64,000 nucleotides of DNA from Mariniblastus sp964414815 (GCA_964414815.1 CAYPXY010000010.1:54528-118527); one strand, 5' to 3'; numbered from the stretch's first letter, positions 25,901 through 34,856 are shown. Program-made: numbers and translations. The notes: generated from the letters alone by a model not told the origin.

Positions 25901-26483
25901 AGGGCTGCAAAATCGAGATCGCGTCAGCATGGGAGGAATGCTTTCGGCAATCAAGCAGACCCATATCAAGAACCCGCGTGAACCGAACGCGCCGACAAAA
26001 TATGCGATGTTCGACTTGGAGGATGTCGAAGGTGCCATTCGCTGCATTTTGTGGCCGACGGATTTTGTGAAGTACGGTCAGTTCATTGTTCCGGATGCGA
26101 TTGTCGTGGTGCAAGGCCGTCTCGATTTCCGCGGCGGCGATGAAGCGAATCTGATCGTCGATAAGGTGGTTCCCATGGAACAGTTAAGCGAATCGATGGC
26201 GCAGGGAATCAAACTTCGCTTTGATGAACGTCAGGATGGGATGGAGAAAATTCGTATCGCCCATGAGGTGCTACGCGGCTATCCGGGCGATCGGATGATG
26301 AAGCTACAGTTGATATTGGCTGACGAGACGGTGGTGGAACTCGATTCAAAACGCCGAATCGAGATCAACGAAGAGCTGTGCAACCGCCTTCGCGACGCCC
26401 TCGGATCAACCAACGTCGAGATGCTGATCGACGAGCGAACCCTATCCGCCAAAGCCACACCACAAAAGTGGCAAAAGGGCTGA
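22917..26483 (+). CDS. dnaE: DNA polymerase III subunit alpha
   Basis: About 1188 residues, typical for DnaE. The PHP domain starts at once (FVHLHCHSHYSLLDGAAPIG). The polymerase catalytic acids are in PDIDIDFCKERR (Asp412, Asp414). Further landmarks are GTHAAAVVIGDGPLTNYVPL, LLKMDFLGLRTLTIL, the GYGFNKSHSTAYALVAWQTA motif, a helix-hairpin-helix region and a C-terminal OB fold (YAMFDLEDVEGAIRCILWPT). It is the replicative polymerase subunit. The ATG at 22917 is chosen because it begins right before the PHP domain; the frame is open for 62 more codons upstream, without similarity. A small palindrome, CACGGAATGAACTCCGTG (22891-22908), just upstream is either regulatory or a dispersed repeat unit. 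gyrA follows on the same strand. Confidence 0.97.
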   Translation: MSRPFVHLHCHSHYSLLDGAAPIGKLVQRTVERGMNALALTDHGNLHGALEFYRKCKDKNIKPIIGYEAYIAHGSRTSKSGGAGKESSYHLTLLAKDATGFRNLIKLASAASLEGFYYRPRIDKEILEAYSEGLICLSGCVSSEFSQAILRGGNGAEDQLNEAAKTAEWFHRLFADRYFIEIMNNDVDIQREQLKGAVEVANRMGLPLVATSDCHYCDRTDSAVQDVMMCINTGAFRTDTQRFKMENDEFYLRTPDEMYQKFPGLEDAVARSQEIADTVDLQLELGKRYFPVFRLPEGVNPDDRLRELCYQGMLERYADNPEMLVDGKLAQVAIDRIERELAVIKKLGFANYFLICWDFVDQARKRDIPATARGSGVGALVCYSLYLSHVCPIKYGLLFERFLDENRLEAPDIDIDFCKERRGDIIRYVKDTYGEESVAQIGTFGTMKARAAIKDVGRVLGIPLARVNQISGMVPEELNITLEEAIGKSEDLRKVYEGDPEITELLDFAKQIEGMARNIGTHAAAVVIGDGPLTNYVPLGRVAGKSDIITQWSMKDVELAGLLKMDFLGLRTLTILRNSVDLIEQTTGKRIDIHKFPLDDVAAFRLLQSGETKGVFQLESGGIRDLLQKMKPDHFLDIVATNALYRPGPLEGGMVQQYIEVKHGRRAAEYKHPVLEEILNETNGVMVYQEQVMQILNRLGQIPLAAAYTCIKAISKKNESLIAKNYEQFMEGAVSQGVARKDAQDLWDMILKFAGYGFNKSHSTAYALVAWQTAYLKAHYPVEFMAALLTGDIPGRNFTSKDSLVEHLEDCQRMNVEVVHPNINSSDVEFAVTDGKVQFALSAIKACGGNAAEAIVTERKENGPYRNLFDFCQRVDSARCNRAAIESLIKSGAMDVFGAHRSQLMASIDRALQVGAAKFKDKLSGQKSLFGEDDEPDEVDVPSASVGLPDLPEMDQREKLAAEKEVLGFYLTSHPLADYVDQLKRYCSHKTSGVAGLQNRDRVSMGGMLSAIKQTHIKNPREPNAPTKYAMFDLEDVEGAIRCILWPTDFVKYGQFIVPDAIVVVQGRLDFRGGDEANLIVDKVVPMEQLSESMAQGIKLRFDERQDGMEKIRIAHEVLRGYPGDRMMKLQLILADETVVELDSKRRIEINEELCNRLRDALGSTNVEMLIDERTLSAKATPQKWQKG

Positions 26484-26702
26484 AGTTTCGAGTATTGCAC
26501 AGCCCCAAAATCCCTAAAATGATTCGATTTGGATACCAATCAAGGCGTTTCCATCGCGGGTGGGCTGGTTGTGAAAAGGGGCAAGATTTGCTACAATTCG
26601 GGATTGCCAAACGAGCCTGAAAAACAACGAAAAATACTGGAAATTTCGTGTTTTTTTGGCGGTTTGCGGCCAGCCCCATTCTTCACCTGACAGGGTAACC
26701 CA

Positions 26703-29564
26703 TTGTCCACTGATTTTGACGAACCAGAAGATAACGAGAGAGACGACGAGAATGAACCCGTGGAGCCCATGAGTGACGGTGGCAGCGAAGGTGGGCGGAT
26801 CCTTGAAATGCCCATTGAGGACGAACTCAAGGGCAGTTATCTGACCTACGCGATGAGCGTGATCGTCTCTCGCGCGCTGCCCGACGTTCGCGACGGCCTC
26901 AAACCTTCCCAGCGGCGGATTCTGGTCGCGATGAACGATCTCAATCTCACACCGGGCGCCGCGCGCGTCAAATGTGCAAAAATTTCTGGCGACACCAGCG
27001 GTAACTATCACCCGCACGGTGAAAGTATCGTTTATCCGACGCTGGTCCGGATGGCGCAAGAATGGAACATGCGGCATGTGTTGATCGACAAGCAAGGTAA
27101 CTTCGGATCGATTGCCGGTCTTCCCGCGGCGGCGATGAGGTACACCGAAGCCCGCATGTCGCATGTCGCCGCCATGATGATGGATGACCTGAGATACGAT
27201 ACGGTCGACTTCATTCCGACTTATGATGAGAAGCGACTGGAACCGGTGGTGCTGCCCAGCAAGTTTCCGAATTTGCTGGTCAACGGCTCGAGCGGGATTG
27301 CGGTCAGTATGGCAACCTCGATTCCGCCCCACAATCTCGGCGAAGTCTGCGATGCGTTGGTCATGATGATCGACGACCCCGATTGCACCGTCGGCCAGAT
27401 CATGAGCGTGCTGCCCGGCCCGGACTTTCCGACGGGGGGGACGATTTGCGGTCGTTCGGGAATTGTGCGAGCCTATCAAACCGGTCGCAGCACCATCACG
27501 GTTCGAGCGAAATGCGAAATTGAGGAGGTTCCGGGCAAAAAGAACCGCTCCCGGATTGTGGTCTCCGAGTTGCCGTTCCAGCAAACTCGCGACGGTGTAG
27601 TCGATAAAATTGCTGCGCTGGTCAAAGGGGACAAGATCAAAGGGATCACGGGCATCACCGACCTGAGTGACCTGAAAGAGCCCGTTAAGCTCTATATCGA
27701 CATACGTTCGGATGCGGATCCGGAAGTTGTCCTGAATCAGCTTTACCAGTTCTCGCCGCTGCAAGTCTCGTTTTCGATGAACTTCATGGCACTCGTCGAC
27801 GGCAAACCGCGCGAGCTGACGATTCGGGACTTCCTGCGCGAGTTTTTGAGGCACCGCGTTTCCGTCATTCGCCGCCGTACGCAGTTCCTGCTGAGTCGTG
27901 CTCGTCAACAGAAACATACCGTAGAGGGATTGTTGCTGGCACTGGCGAATATCGACGAAGTGATTCGCGTGATCCGACAATCGAAAACGCAAGCCGAAGC
28001 CAAGCAGCGATTGATGGAAATCGAGTGCCCGGCAGCTATGCTCGAACGGGCGCTCGGAGCCGAAGGATATCAGGTTTATCAATCCGAACGAGGGATGGCC
28101 GAAGTTTATCGCTTGACGGGTATACAGGCCGATGCGATCCTGAAAATGACGCTCGGACAGTTGGTTAATCTGGAACAGGAGCGACTGGCCGATCAACACG
28201 CAAAACTGCTTGACGAAATCAAGGAGTATCTGCGCATCTTGTCCGACGACCGCAACGTCTACCAGATCATCAAGGACGATCTTGCCGAAATCAAACGCAA
28301 GCACGCCGACGAGCGACGAACCGTGTTGACCGACACGGAGATGGGCAGTCTCGATATCGAGGACCTGATCGAAGAAGAGAACATGGTCGTTTCGATCAGC
28401 CACCGCGGTTATATCAAGCGGACTCCAGTCAGCACCTATCGCGCTCAGCGTCGCGGTGGCAAGGGGATCAAGGGCGCCGCCAGCGAGGAAGAAGATCCCA
28501 TCGAACATGTGTTTGCCGCCAGTACGCATGATTACTTGCTGTTCTTCACGACGAAAGGGATCGTCCACTGGCGAAAAGTCCACCAGCTTCCGCAACTGAG
28601 CCGTGAAAGCCGAGGTCGCGCAATCGTGAACTTGGTGCAACTGGAAGAGGGTGAAAAAATCGCTTCTTGCCGCGCGATTCGTGATTTCGGCGCGGCCGAT
28701 CATTATCTGGTGATGGCTACTGAGAACGGATTGATCAAGAAAACGCCGTTGTCCGCCTACGGTCGTCCACGCAATGCCGGTATCATTGCGATCAAACTAC
28801 GCGAAGACGATCAGATGATCGACGTGCTGGTCTGCAAAAAAGGTGACGATATCGTGCTGTCCACGGCCAACGGAATGGCGATTCGTTTCCACGAGTCCGA
28901 TGCTCGGCCGATGGGGCGCAACACCAGTGGTGTGAAGGGGATCAACCTGTCGAAAGGGGATCGGGTGATCGGGATGGTCGTTGCCGATCCTGATGCTACG
29001 TTATTGACGGCTTGCGAGCGAGGCTACGGTAAGCGGACCTATTTTGGGCCGAGCGACATGGTGGCCGGTGATGAAGCAGATGCAGGTGAAGCGACTGAGA
29101 CAGCAGAAGCAACGGATTCAACGGATTCAACCGAGTCGAATGATGAAGCAGAATCCTCCAACAGCGGTGCTCGATATCGGGTTCAGCGTCGTGGGGGAAA
29201 GGGGGTTCGAGACATCAAGACGACCGAACGAAACGGAAAAGTGATCGGCATCAAGTCCGTTACCGACGACGATCAGCTTCTGTTGATGACGGCCGGAGGA
29301 AAAATTCAGCGGATCAAGTGTAAGGACTTGAATATCATCGGTCGTAACACCCAAGGCGTTCGGATCATGTCGCTTGACGAAGGAGATACGCTGGCCGTGA
29401 TTGCCGTCGTTCCTCGCAGCGAGAACGATGACGCCGAGGGAGATGATGATTTTGACAACCTCCCATCTCCCTCCCAATCTCCTGCCCGAAATTTGGAGCC
29501 TTCAGATTTTGAAGACGACGATGATTTACTGGGCGATGAAAACAGGGATGACGTAGAAGAGTAG
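26703..29564 (+). CDS. gyrA: DNA gyrase subunit A
   Basis: About 953 residues. The N-terminal winged-helix domain has SYLTYAMSVIVSRALPDVRD and the DNA-cleaving Tyr at about residue 147 in AAMRYTEARMSH. The C-terminal beta-pinwheel has the GyrA box QRRGGKG at residue 582 that identifies gyrase rather than topoisomerase IV, and a second perfect QRRGGKG at 828 after a Glu/Ser/Thr-rich acidic insert (about 785-822). The tail is acidic (DFEDDDDLLGDE). With GyrB it introduces negative supercoils using ATP. The TTG at 26703 is used because AGGG lies 7 bases upstream; an in-frame ATG 22 codons later (26769) is the alternative. It follows dnaE by 219 bases. Confidence 0.96.
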   Translation: MSTDFDEPEDNERDDENEPVEPMSDGGSEGGRILEMPIEDELKGSYLTYAMSVIVSRALPDVRDGLKPSQRRILVAMNDLNLTPGAARVKCAKISGDTSGNYHPHGESIVYPTLVRMAQEWNMRHVLIDKQGNFGSIAGLPAAAMRYTEARMSHVAAMMMDDLRYDTVDFIPTYDEKRLEPVVLPSKFPNLLVNGSSGIAVSMATSIPPHNLGEVCDALVMMIDDPDCTVGQIMSVLPGPDFPTGGTICGRSGIVRAYQTGRSTITVRAKCEIEEVPGKKNRSRIVVSELPFQQTRDGVVDKIAALVKGDKIKGITGITDLSDLKEPVKLYIDIRSDADPEVVLNQLYQFSPLQVSFSMNFMALVDGKPRELTIRDFLREFLRHRVSVIRRRTQFLLSRARQQKHTVEGLLLALANIDEVIRVIRQSKTQAEAKQRLMEIECPAAMLERALGAEGYQVYQSERGMAEVYRLTGIQADAILKMTLGQLVNLEQERLADQHAKLLDEIKEYLRILSDDRNVYQIIKDDLAEIKRKHADERRTVLTDTEMGSLDIEDLIEEENMVVSISHRGYIKRTPVSTYRAQRRGGKGIKGAASEEEDPIEHVFAASTHDYLLFFTTKGIVHWRKVHQLPQLSRESRGRAIVNLVQLEEGEKIASCRAIRDFGAADHYLVMATENGLIKKTPLSAYGRPRNAGIIAIKLREDDQMIDVLVCKKGDDIVLSTANGMAIRFHESDARPMGRNTSGVKGINLSKGDRVIGMVVADPDATLLTACERGYGKRTYFGPSDMVAGDEADAGEATETAEATDSTDSTESNDEAESSNSGARYRVQRRGGKGVRDIKTTERNGKVIGIKSVTDDDQLLLMTAGGKIQRIKCKDLNIIGRNTQGVRIMSLDEGDTLAVIAVVPRSENDDAEGDDDFDNLPSPSQSPARNLEPSDFEDDDDLLGDENRDDVEE

Positions 29565-29738
29565 AAGAGTAGGCCGGAACAAGGTCGCGGAGTTCATTTT
29601 CCATTCGGAAAGTGATTTATTCGCGACCGCAGTTCCGGCACCGCGAGCAGGGGCGTCAGGGCGGTGTATGATTGGTCAAAGGCGCCAGAACCGCTGCCGG
29701 AACAGCGCAACCGCATTGAGGGGGTTGGTTGTTTCGGC

Positions 29739-32700
29739 CTACTGATCTTCGTCGTCTTCGGGGGTAGGGGCATGGTCGTCGATATCCGGATCATCATCAT
29801 CTGGAATGGCGACAGAGTTTTTGTCTGAGACTTCCAGTCTCATGAGACCGGCCCAGAAGAACGGATGATTGGCTTTGACAACCGGATCGCTTTTCTTGAA
29901 TTTGATTTGCGGTTCTGCGTCGTACTTGAGATCGGCTTCGCGAGCGATGGCGATGCTCTCGCGAAGGGCTTTGGCCGACGGCATCTTGCCCAATCGCTCG
30001 TAGTAGTTCCGCGAAAGCAACAGGCTGTTTTCGCCTCCCGTGCGCCAACGGCTGATGGTGATCGAGCGGCCACCACTGGCCATCATGCCGACGGTGGAGA
30101 CAAACAAATCCATGCCTTGCCGTTTGCCGCGCAATCCGTTTCCGGCGTCGGATTCGAATGCAGGCAGCACCAGCGTACTCGGCGAACGCCACGGAAGCAG
30201 CAACCACGTTCGCAGCGGTGTTGCGGGGGCGGGCGCCAGTGCAATCGGTGCAAAATCAAGCGGGTGATTTTTTCCGAGCTGAATTTCGCTCCAGACCAGG
30301 ACTTCGTCGAGCAAGGTCGCCAGGAGTTCGGGTTGGGTTCGCTTGGGTAACGAATCCAGTTTGATGACCTCGGAGTCTGCGGTTGCCAGTTCCTTGAATG
30401 CCTCTTCGCTGAACTGAAGGTTGCCTCGGAGATGGACTTTGGAAACGACGACGGCTTTGCGTTTTTTTGACGGCGGATGGTCGCGATCATCGAAGGCCAG
30501 AAACAACGTCGGCGAATATCGGATATCCGTCTCGTCGCCCAGATTTTTTTGTGATTCGCCGTCGCCATGCTGAGCCAGTTCGAACGGAAAATACCAGAGA
30601 ATTCCGTCGGGAACGATCAATAGTTCGGAGCCAGTTGCCAGATCTTCGATGGGGACTTCACCGAGGATAAACTGAGCGGCTTCTTTCGCCGTGGTCTTCC
30701 ATCCCTCATCGTTCAGGAGGCTGGCATCGACTTGAGGATCGCTGGCACTGATCTTCTTGAGTAATCCAGCCACTTGCTTTTGAACGTCACGTTCCTTGAT
30801 GCTGCCGAGATATTGGGCCATGTTGGAGCGAATCAAAAACCGATGGTACCCGGAGGCCGTTGCGAAGCAGACCCAGGCGGTATTGTTGCCCGTCAGGCGA
30901 TTCCGATACTCCGAAATTGCGTACTGGGGTGGAAAGGCCATGTCTGCCGGCAGACGCCGCAACCCGCAGTTGGCCAGAAACGCTTCCTGTCGCTGGGAGA
31001 TTTCCGCCAGCTCGTCGAACAGTTTACCCTGTTCGCGAAATTCGTTGGTGCCTGAATCGGGTTGTACAGGCAGCAAGGAAAGCGCGGTGTTGATCTGTTC
31101 CGTGCGATTGATCCACTGTTGATACTGTGGATATCGGGTCAAAAATTCCCTGCGTTGCTCCTGGGTTGATGAAGGCAATGATTCCACGGGAGAGTGCAGC
31201 ATCCAGCGAAATGCCAGCGTTCGACCTCCCAGCGGAACCTGCGAAAAGAACCGGTGTCGCCGGGCAAGTTCCGCGATCTCGATGGCTCTTTCGTAGTCCT
31301 TGCGCAGGATCGCCACTTCAAACCAGCGTTCGATCGCGGCCAGATGATCGGAAGTCAAAAATGAAATCGCTTCCAGGGGATCGAGCTTCCAGTCGTGACC
31401 GTTCGGGTCCCGCAGCAGTGAACCGTAAAGCAAATCAGCCTGTCGTTCGCCAATCCCACCGGCCGCAGCCAACGAATCGGACATTCCCAGTCGAAACAGC
31501 CAGAGCGAATTGGGGCTGTAGCTTTTGAGTGCGGCCTGAAGACTGGTCATACCTGCATCGAAGTTACCGGTCTGGAACTGGTTGACGGCCTGGATGTACT
31601 TGATGCGACCGTTCACTTTAGGGATCGAAAGTGTGTCGCGACCACCGGGAAAATTGGCCAGAGCCAGTGCATCGTTTGATTCCTTGACGGCTCCGCTCTC
31701 AGCGAGTGAATCCGCCAATTGGATGGCCAGCGAAACTCGCAGCTTGTTCGCGTTCTCGCGGTTGGCCCAGGCGATGGCGTTGGGCAGGGGTGCAAATCCG
31801 CCGCTGTTTTGCATGGTGTGCATTTGACTGGCCAGCGACAGGGCATCGTCAACGACATCATATTGGTTGAAGATGGCTCCGGTGTAGCTGGCTTCCAGGG
31901 CAAACTGGCCGGCGGATCGATAGCTCTGGGTTGCCAGTCCGATTTGTGCCAGTTGCAACAGGCCCAGTCCGGTCAGTGGATGATCCATGTTGCCATTGAA
32001 CTGCAATGAGCTTCCCAGCACGCGTGTCGCCGCATCCCAGTCTTCCGTGGAAGCCAATGCAATCCCCTGCAGGATTCCGTTGTAAGCGCCGAGCAGCGAT
32101 CCATCGGCCGCTCCGGATCGCAAACCGGCAGAAATCCGGTTGGAGATAGCAGAATATTTTGAGGTGGGACCAAGAATCACATTTCGCCGATAGATCGCGA
32201 GCGCGGTACATCGCATGATTTCGCTGATGTCGACCTGCCGAGTCTCGGGATTTTGAACCAGTCCCCCCTCCTGAAAGGCGCGTTCTGCATCCATACGGCC
32301 AAACAAGACTGAAAAGGAATCGGGTGTTTTGGCAACGATGAATCGTCGTGCCGACGTGCCCCAGTTGATTCGGGCCCGGTTCACGGCCTGGTTGTCCGGT
32401 GGAATGATCGGCGGGGGTTGCACACGGGCTTGCCAATCATTTCTCAAGTGCGTCAGGTACAGATCGATGGACTGTTCATAAAAACCAAGCGCCTTGGCGT
32501 AATCACCGGTCTGGTAATAGCATTCCCCAATCATGGTCCAGTAGCAAATCGAGTCGATGTAACGCTGATTGCCAAACTTGATCGCGGAGCGTTCTGCACT
32601 GATGAAATCCTTGACCGCGCGGCGATAGTCGCCCCGATAATACTGGTTGAACTGTAGGTAGTACTCTTGCGTGGGGACCGAGCGGGTTTGAGCGAAGGCG

Positions 32701-32777
32701 AATGAGGACGGCGAGACGAAAATCAGTCCGAAGGCCAACATTAAAAACCATCGTCGGGATGTGTTGCGATTGTTCAT
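29739..32777 (-). CDS. TPR protein with degenerate CHAT domain
   Basis: 1012 residues. A signal peptide (FLMLAFGLIFVSPSSFAFA) is followed by TPR-like helices (TMIGECYYQTGDYAKALGFY, HPLTGLGLLQLAQIGLATQ). The last 350 residues match the CHAT fold, a caspase-like peptidase domain: GSELLIVPDGILWYFPFELA near residue 710 and GGRSITISRWRTGGENSLLL at the end. The expected catalytic Cys in the LSACET position is replaced (LVLPAFESDAGNG, near 870) and the HxxxHG histidine is not seen. It is probably not a peptidase; it may be a surface or periplasmic scaffold. It lies 58 bases downstream of the receiver gene and ends a leftward operon. Confidence 0.8.
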   Translation of the reverse strand: MNNRNTSRRWFLMLAFGLIFVSPSSFAFAQTRSVPTQEYYLQFNQYYRGDYRRAVKDFISAERSAIKFGNQRYIDSICYWTMIGECYYQTGDYAKALGFYEQSIDLYLTHLRNDWQARVQPPPIIPPDNQAVNRARINWGTSARRFIVAKTPDSFSVLFGRMDAERAFQEGGLVQNPETRQVDISEIMRCTALAIYRRNVILGPTSKYSAISNRISAGLRSGAADGSLLGAYNGILQGIALASTEDWDAATRVLGSSLQFNGNMDHPLTGLGLLQLAQIGLATQSYRSAGQFALEASYTGAIFNQYDVVDDALSLASQMHTMQNSGGFAPLPNAIAWANRENANKLRVSLAIQLADSLAESGAVKESNDALALANFPGGRDTLSIPKVNGRIKYIQAVNQFQTGNFDAGMTSLQAALKSYSPNSLWLFRLGMSDSLAAAGGIGERQADLLYGSLLRDPNGHDWKLDPLEAISFLTSDHLAAIERWFEVAILRKDYERAIEIAELARRHRFFSQVPLGGRTLAFRWMLHSPVESLPSSTQEQRREFLTRYPQYQQWINRTEQINTALSLLPVQPDSGTNEFREQGKLFDELAEISQRQEAFLANCGLRRLPADMAFPPQYAISEYRNRLTGNNTAWVCFATASGYHRFLIRSNMAQYLGSIKERDVQKQVAGLLKKISASDPQVDASLLNDEGWKTTAKEAAQFILGEVPIEDLATGSELLIVPDGILWYFPFELAQHGDGESQKNLGDETDIRYSPTLFLAFDDRDHPPSKKRKAVVVSKVHLRGNLQFSEEAFKELATADSEVIKLDSLPKRTQPELLATLLDEVLVWSEIQLGKNHPLDFAPIALAPAPATPLRTWLLLPWRSPSTLVLPAFESDAGNGLRGKRQGMDLFVSTVGMMASGGRSITISRWRTGGENSLLLSRNYYERLGKMPSAKALRESIAIAREADLKYDAEPQIKFKKSDPVVKANHPFFWAGLMRLEVSDKNSVAIPDDDDPDIDDHAPTPEDDEDQ

Positions 32778-32835
32778 CCGGTTCTCCGTTGCTCAAGGTT
32801 AAGGGCAGCACCGTTAAAGTCTTCGTTTAACCGCG

Positions 32836-33204
32836 TCAGCCCAACACTTTTTTCAGCTCTTCCAGCGTTGCAGGCGTATCCATCGTCGATTTGCCAAAGC
32901 CAGGTACGGCACCGACTTCGATCGCCGCCGCCTGGGCGTCCGAGTAGTTGGAGACCAACATGGCGGGAACCGACCGAGTGCCCGGATCATCTTTAAGCTG
33001 TTGGATCAGGTCAATCCCTGAACTGCCATCTCCATCGAGCACGCGATTGATCAGGATCAAATCATACGAGTTGCTTCGGGTCGATTGGAGCGCTTGATCG
33101 GCAGTGCAAGCGGCCGACACGGAGGCGTCGAAGTTGCGTGCAATGAAGGTCGCGATGTTTTGGTGATCGTAATCGCATTGACCGACGTTCAGGACTTGTT
33201 TCAT
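32836..33204 (-). CDS. degenerate response-regulator receiver domain protein
   Basis: 122 residues, a single CheY-like domain. The acidic pocket at the end of strand 1 is kept (Asp11, Asp13 in VGQCDYDHQN), the switch Ser85 is in MLVSNYSDA and Lys105 is in GFGKSTM, but the phospho-acceptor position is Asn53 (DLILINRVLDGDGSSGIDL) instead of Asp. It is probably not phosphorylated in the usual way. The start overlaps the lipoprotein gene stop by 4 bases (ATGA), so the two are translationally coupled, an odd partner for a cytoplasmic receiver. Confidence 0.78.
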   Translation of the reverse strand: MKQVLNVGQCDYDHQNIATFIARNFDASVSAACTADQALQSTRSNSYDLILINRVLDGDGSSGIDLIQQLKDDPGTRSVPAMLVSNYSDAQAAAIEVGAVPGFGKSTMDTPATLEELKKVLG

Positions 33205-33746
33205 TTGCTTGGTAATCCATCTTCAGTTTGTTTGGGATTCAGTTTCAAAACCAATTCGATTTGGTTCTCACCGGGAACGATTTCGCATTCGAGATCGGAG
33301 GTCCGGTAATCAAAATAGTGATTGCTCAACAACTTGCCGTGATCGTGATGGGTGCTCATTTCGGCTCGGTGGCGTGCCACCAGTGGCGAGACCATGTGTT
33401 GCATAATCACGATTTTGTGTTTGCCGGCCACCGCGCCATCGTTTTCCTGGAACGTTCCGACGGTGAAGCTGCCGTCTCGCCTGATTTTGCCACGCGCGTT
33501 CAGTTGATGGTCCGCGTTATAGAACTCAATATCGCCAAACATGGGTACCGAACCATCTTCATACTTCAGCTGGCCCTGCACCGGGTAGGTGGGAAGTACT
33601 TGGTTGCTGCAACCCGCCATCGCCAAAACAAGTAGCACAAGAGCACTTTGCGAAATCACCCGGCTTCGCGAAGTACTCAACGCATTCAACCGTGCCGGTG
33701 AGTGTGCCATGCGGTCAAGAAACTCGATGGGAGATCTGAATATCAT
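33201..33746 (-). CDS. lipoprotein with carboxypeptidase-regulatory-like fold
   Basis: About 181 residues. The ATG at 33746 has AAGGAG about 11 bases upstream and leads to a lipoprotein signal with lipobox LAMAGC. The mature part starts TYPVQGQLKYEDGSVPMFGD, a beta-sandwich type (transthyretin-like) common in planctomycete lipoproteins next to DUF1559 genes. A His-rich loop (RAEMSTHHDHGKLLSNHYFD) could bind metal. Order in the operon: DUF1559, this gene, receiver, CHAT-like. A 16-base tandem repeat separates it from the DUF1559 gene. Planctomycetes often encode one such lipoprotein after each DUF1559 protein. Confidence 0.78.
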   Translation of the reverse strand: MIFRSPIEFLDRMAHSPARLNALSTSRSRVISQSALVLLVLAMAGCSNQVLPTYPVQGQLKYEDGSVPMFGDIEFYNADHQLNARGKIRRDGSFTVGTFQENDGAVAGKHKIVIMQHMVSPLVARHRAEMSTHHDHGKLLSNHYFDYRTSDLECEIVPGENQIELVLKLNPKQTEDGLPSK

Positions 33747-33819
33747 GACACTGATTTCTCCTTGCATCTCTCTTGGTAATATGGCCCGCTTCACACACCC
33801 TGCGATCACTTGTAAACGG

Positions 33820-33865
33820 TTTTCAATCGCGGGGATTTTCAATCGCGGGGATTTTCAATCGCGGC
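33820..33865. repeat. 16-bp tandem repeat, 2.9 copies
   Basis: TTTTCAATCGCGGGGA is present at 33820-33835 and 33836-33851, with a third, partial copy to 33865. The partial copy forms the last codons and stop of the DUF1559 gene on the minus strand. Confidence 0.85.
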
Positions 33866-34856
33866 TCGTTTGGACTTCACCATCCGCGCGATTGCATATC
33901 TGGCCGAGGGTTACGGTGTCGATCATGTTGCTGATGGTCTGGGTGCTTCCATCGACAAAGGAAAAATGACAAACGCCAGGATGCCAGCTTCCGAATCCCA
34001 GAATGTAAGGGCCTGCATCCGTCGGTCCGTGACCGAGTGGAACACCGGGGCCACCAATGCGTGCAAACGCTGCCAGATCCTGACCGTTGTAAATTGGCCC
34101 GTTGTAGGGGATCGTATTCATCGAATGTTCGGGAATATGCAACTCACCGGCCAGCGCGGTGTTGCTGGTGCCGTCCGAAACGTCTTCAATGCGAATGCGA
34201 TCAACCCAGTTCAGGTTGCCTGAGGTGTCTTCCTTGGCTTGCGACGAAATAATGACGCCGGTTCCGTTACCTCCCCAATAGAAGTCCGTAGGCGCTCCGG
34301 TAGAACCGGGAGAGAGGTCGCCGTGATTGCCGGCATAATCTCCGGTGGCGCCACCCACGACATCAATCTCGAACCATCCACCGCAGCCGCAAGGGAGAGT
34401 GAATTCCATCTTGGCCGATGCATCGGGAGCATTGGCGTTGTCGTACGTGCGTCGCGATGCACAGATGTACGTTGGGACGACGTTTGAAATGACTTCAGGT
34501 GGATGGGCGACATAGGAGGCCGACATGTCCCATTGAGCATGGAAAGCCGTTTGCTCGATATACGGCAGAATTCTGGCGAGCCAGGACGGTTCATCCCAAC
34601 CGCGGTGATAGGGGGGAGCACCATCGGCTTTGGGGAACAATCGAGCGGGGGGAAAGGCGCCGACGGTATCGTGGAAGCCTTGCGTCGCCAAAGCGACCTG
34701 TCGAAGATTATTCAGGCAATGCGTGCGACGAGCCGCTTCGCGAACCTGTTGGACGGCTGGCATCAGCATTGCAATCAGGATACCGACGATGGTGATGACG
34801 ACCAGCAACTCGACGAGCGTGAAGCCTTTGTTTGGGGTTCGAAAACAGGATTTCAT
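33855..34856 (-). CDS. DUF1559 protein with prepilin-type N-terminus
   Basis: About 333 residues. The ATG at 34856 has AGGAG 7 bases upstream. The start MKSCFRTPNKGFTLVELLVV contains a type IV prepilin cleavage site (G|FTLVE) and a long hydrophobic helix, so the protein is processed like a pseudopilin. The DUF1559 domain follows (NNLRQVALATQGFHDTVGAF) and ends in the H-X9-DG type motif GVCHFSFVDGSTQTISNMID. Cys pairs (CGCGGW) lie in the middle. It is the first gene of a leftward four-gene operon and is divergent from the Cys/His-rich membrane protein. Confidence 0.9.
   Translation of the reverse strand: MKSCFRTPNKGFTLVELLVVITIVGILIAMLMPAVQQVREAARRTHCLNNLRQVALATQGFHDTVGAFPPARLFPKADGAPPYHRGWDEPSWLARILPYIEQTAFHAQWDMSASYVAHPPEVISNVVPTYICASRRTYDNANAPDASAKMEFTLPCGCGGWFEIDVVGGATGDYAGNHGDLSPGSTGAPTDFYWGGNGTGVIISSQAKEDTSGNLNWVDRIRIEDVSDGTSNTALAGELHIPEHSMNTIPYNGPIYNGQDLAAFARIGGPGVPLGHGPTDAGPYILGFGSWHPGVCHFSFVDGSTQTISNMIDTVTLGQICNRADGEVQTSRD

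Noticed and set aside
26514..28703. 729-codon frame antisense to gyrA
   Set aside because: Runs through the well-supported gyrA gene in the opposite direction; typical shadow frame of a GC-rich gene.
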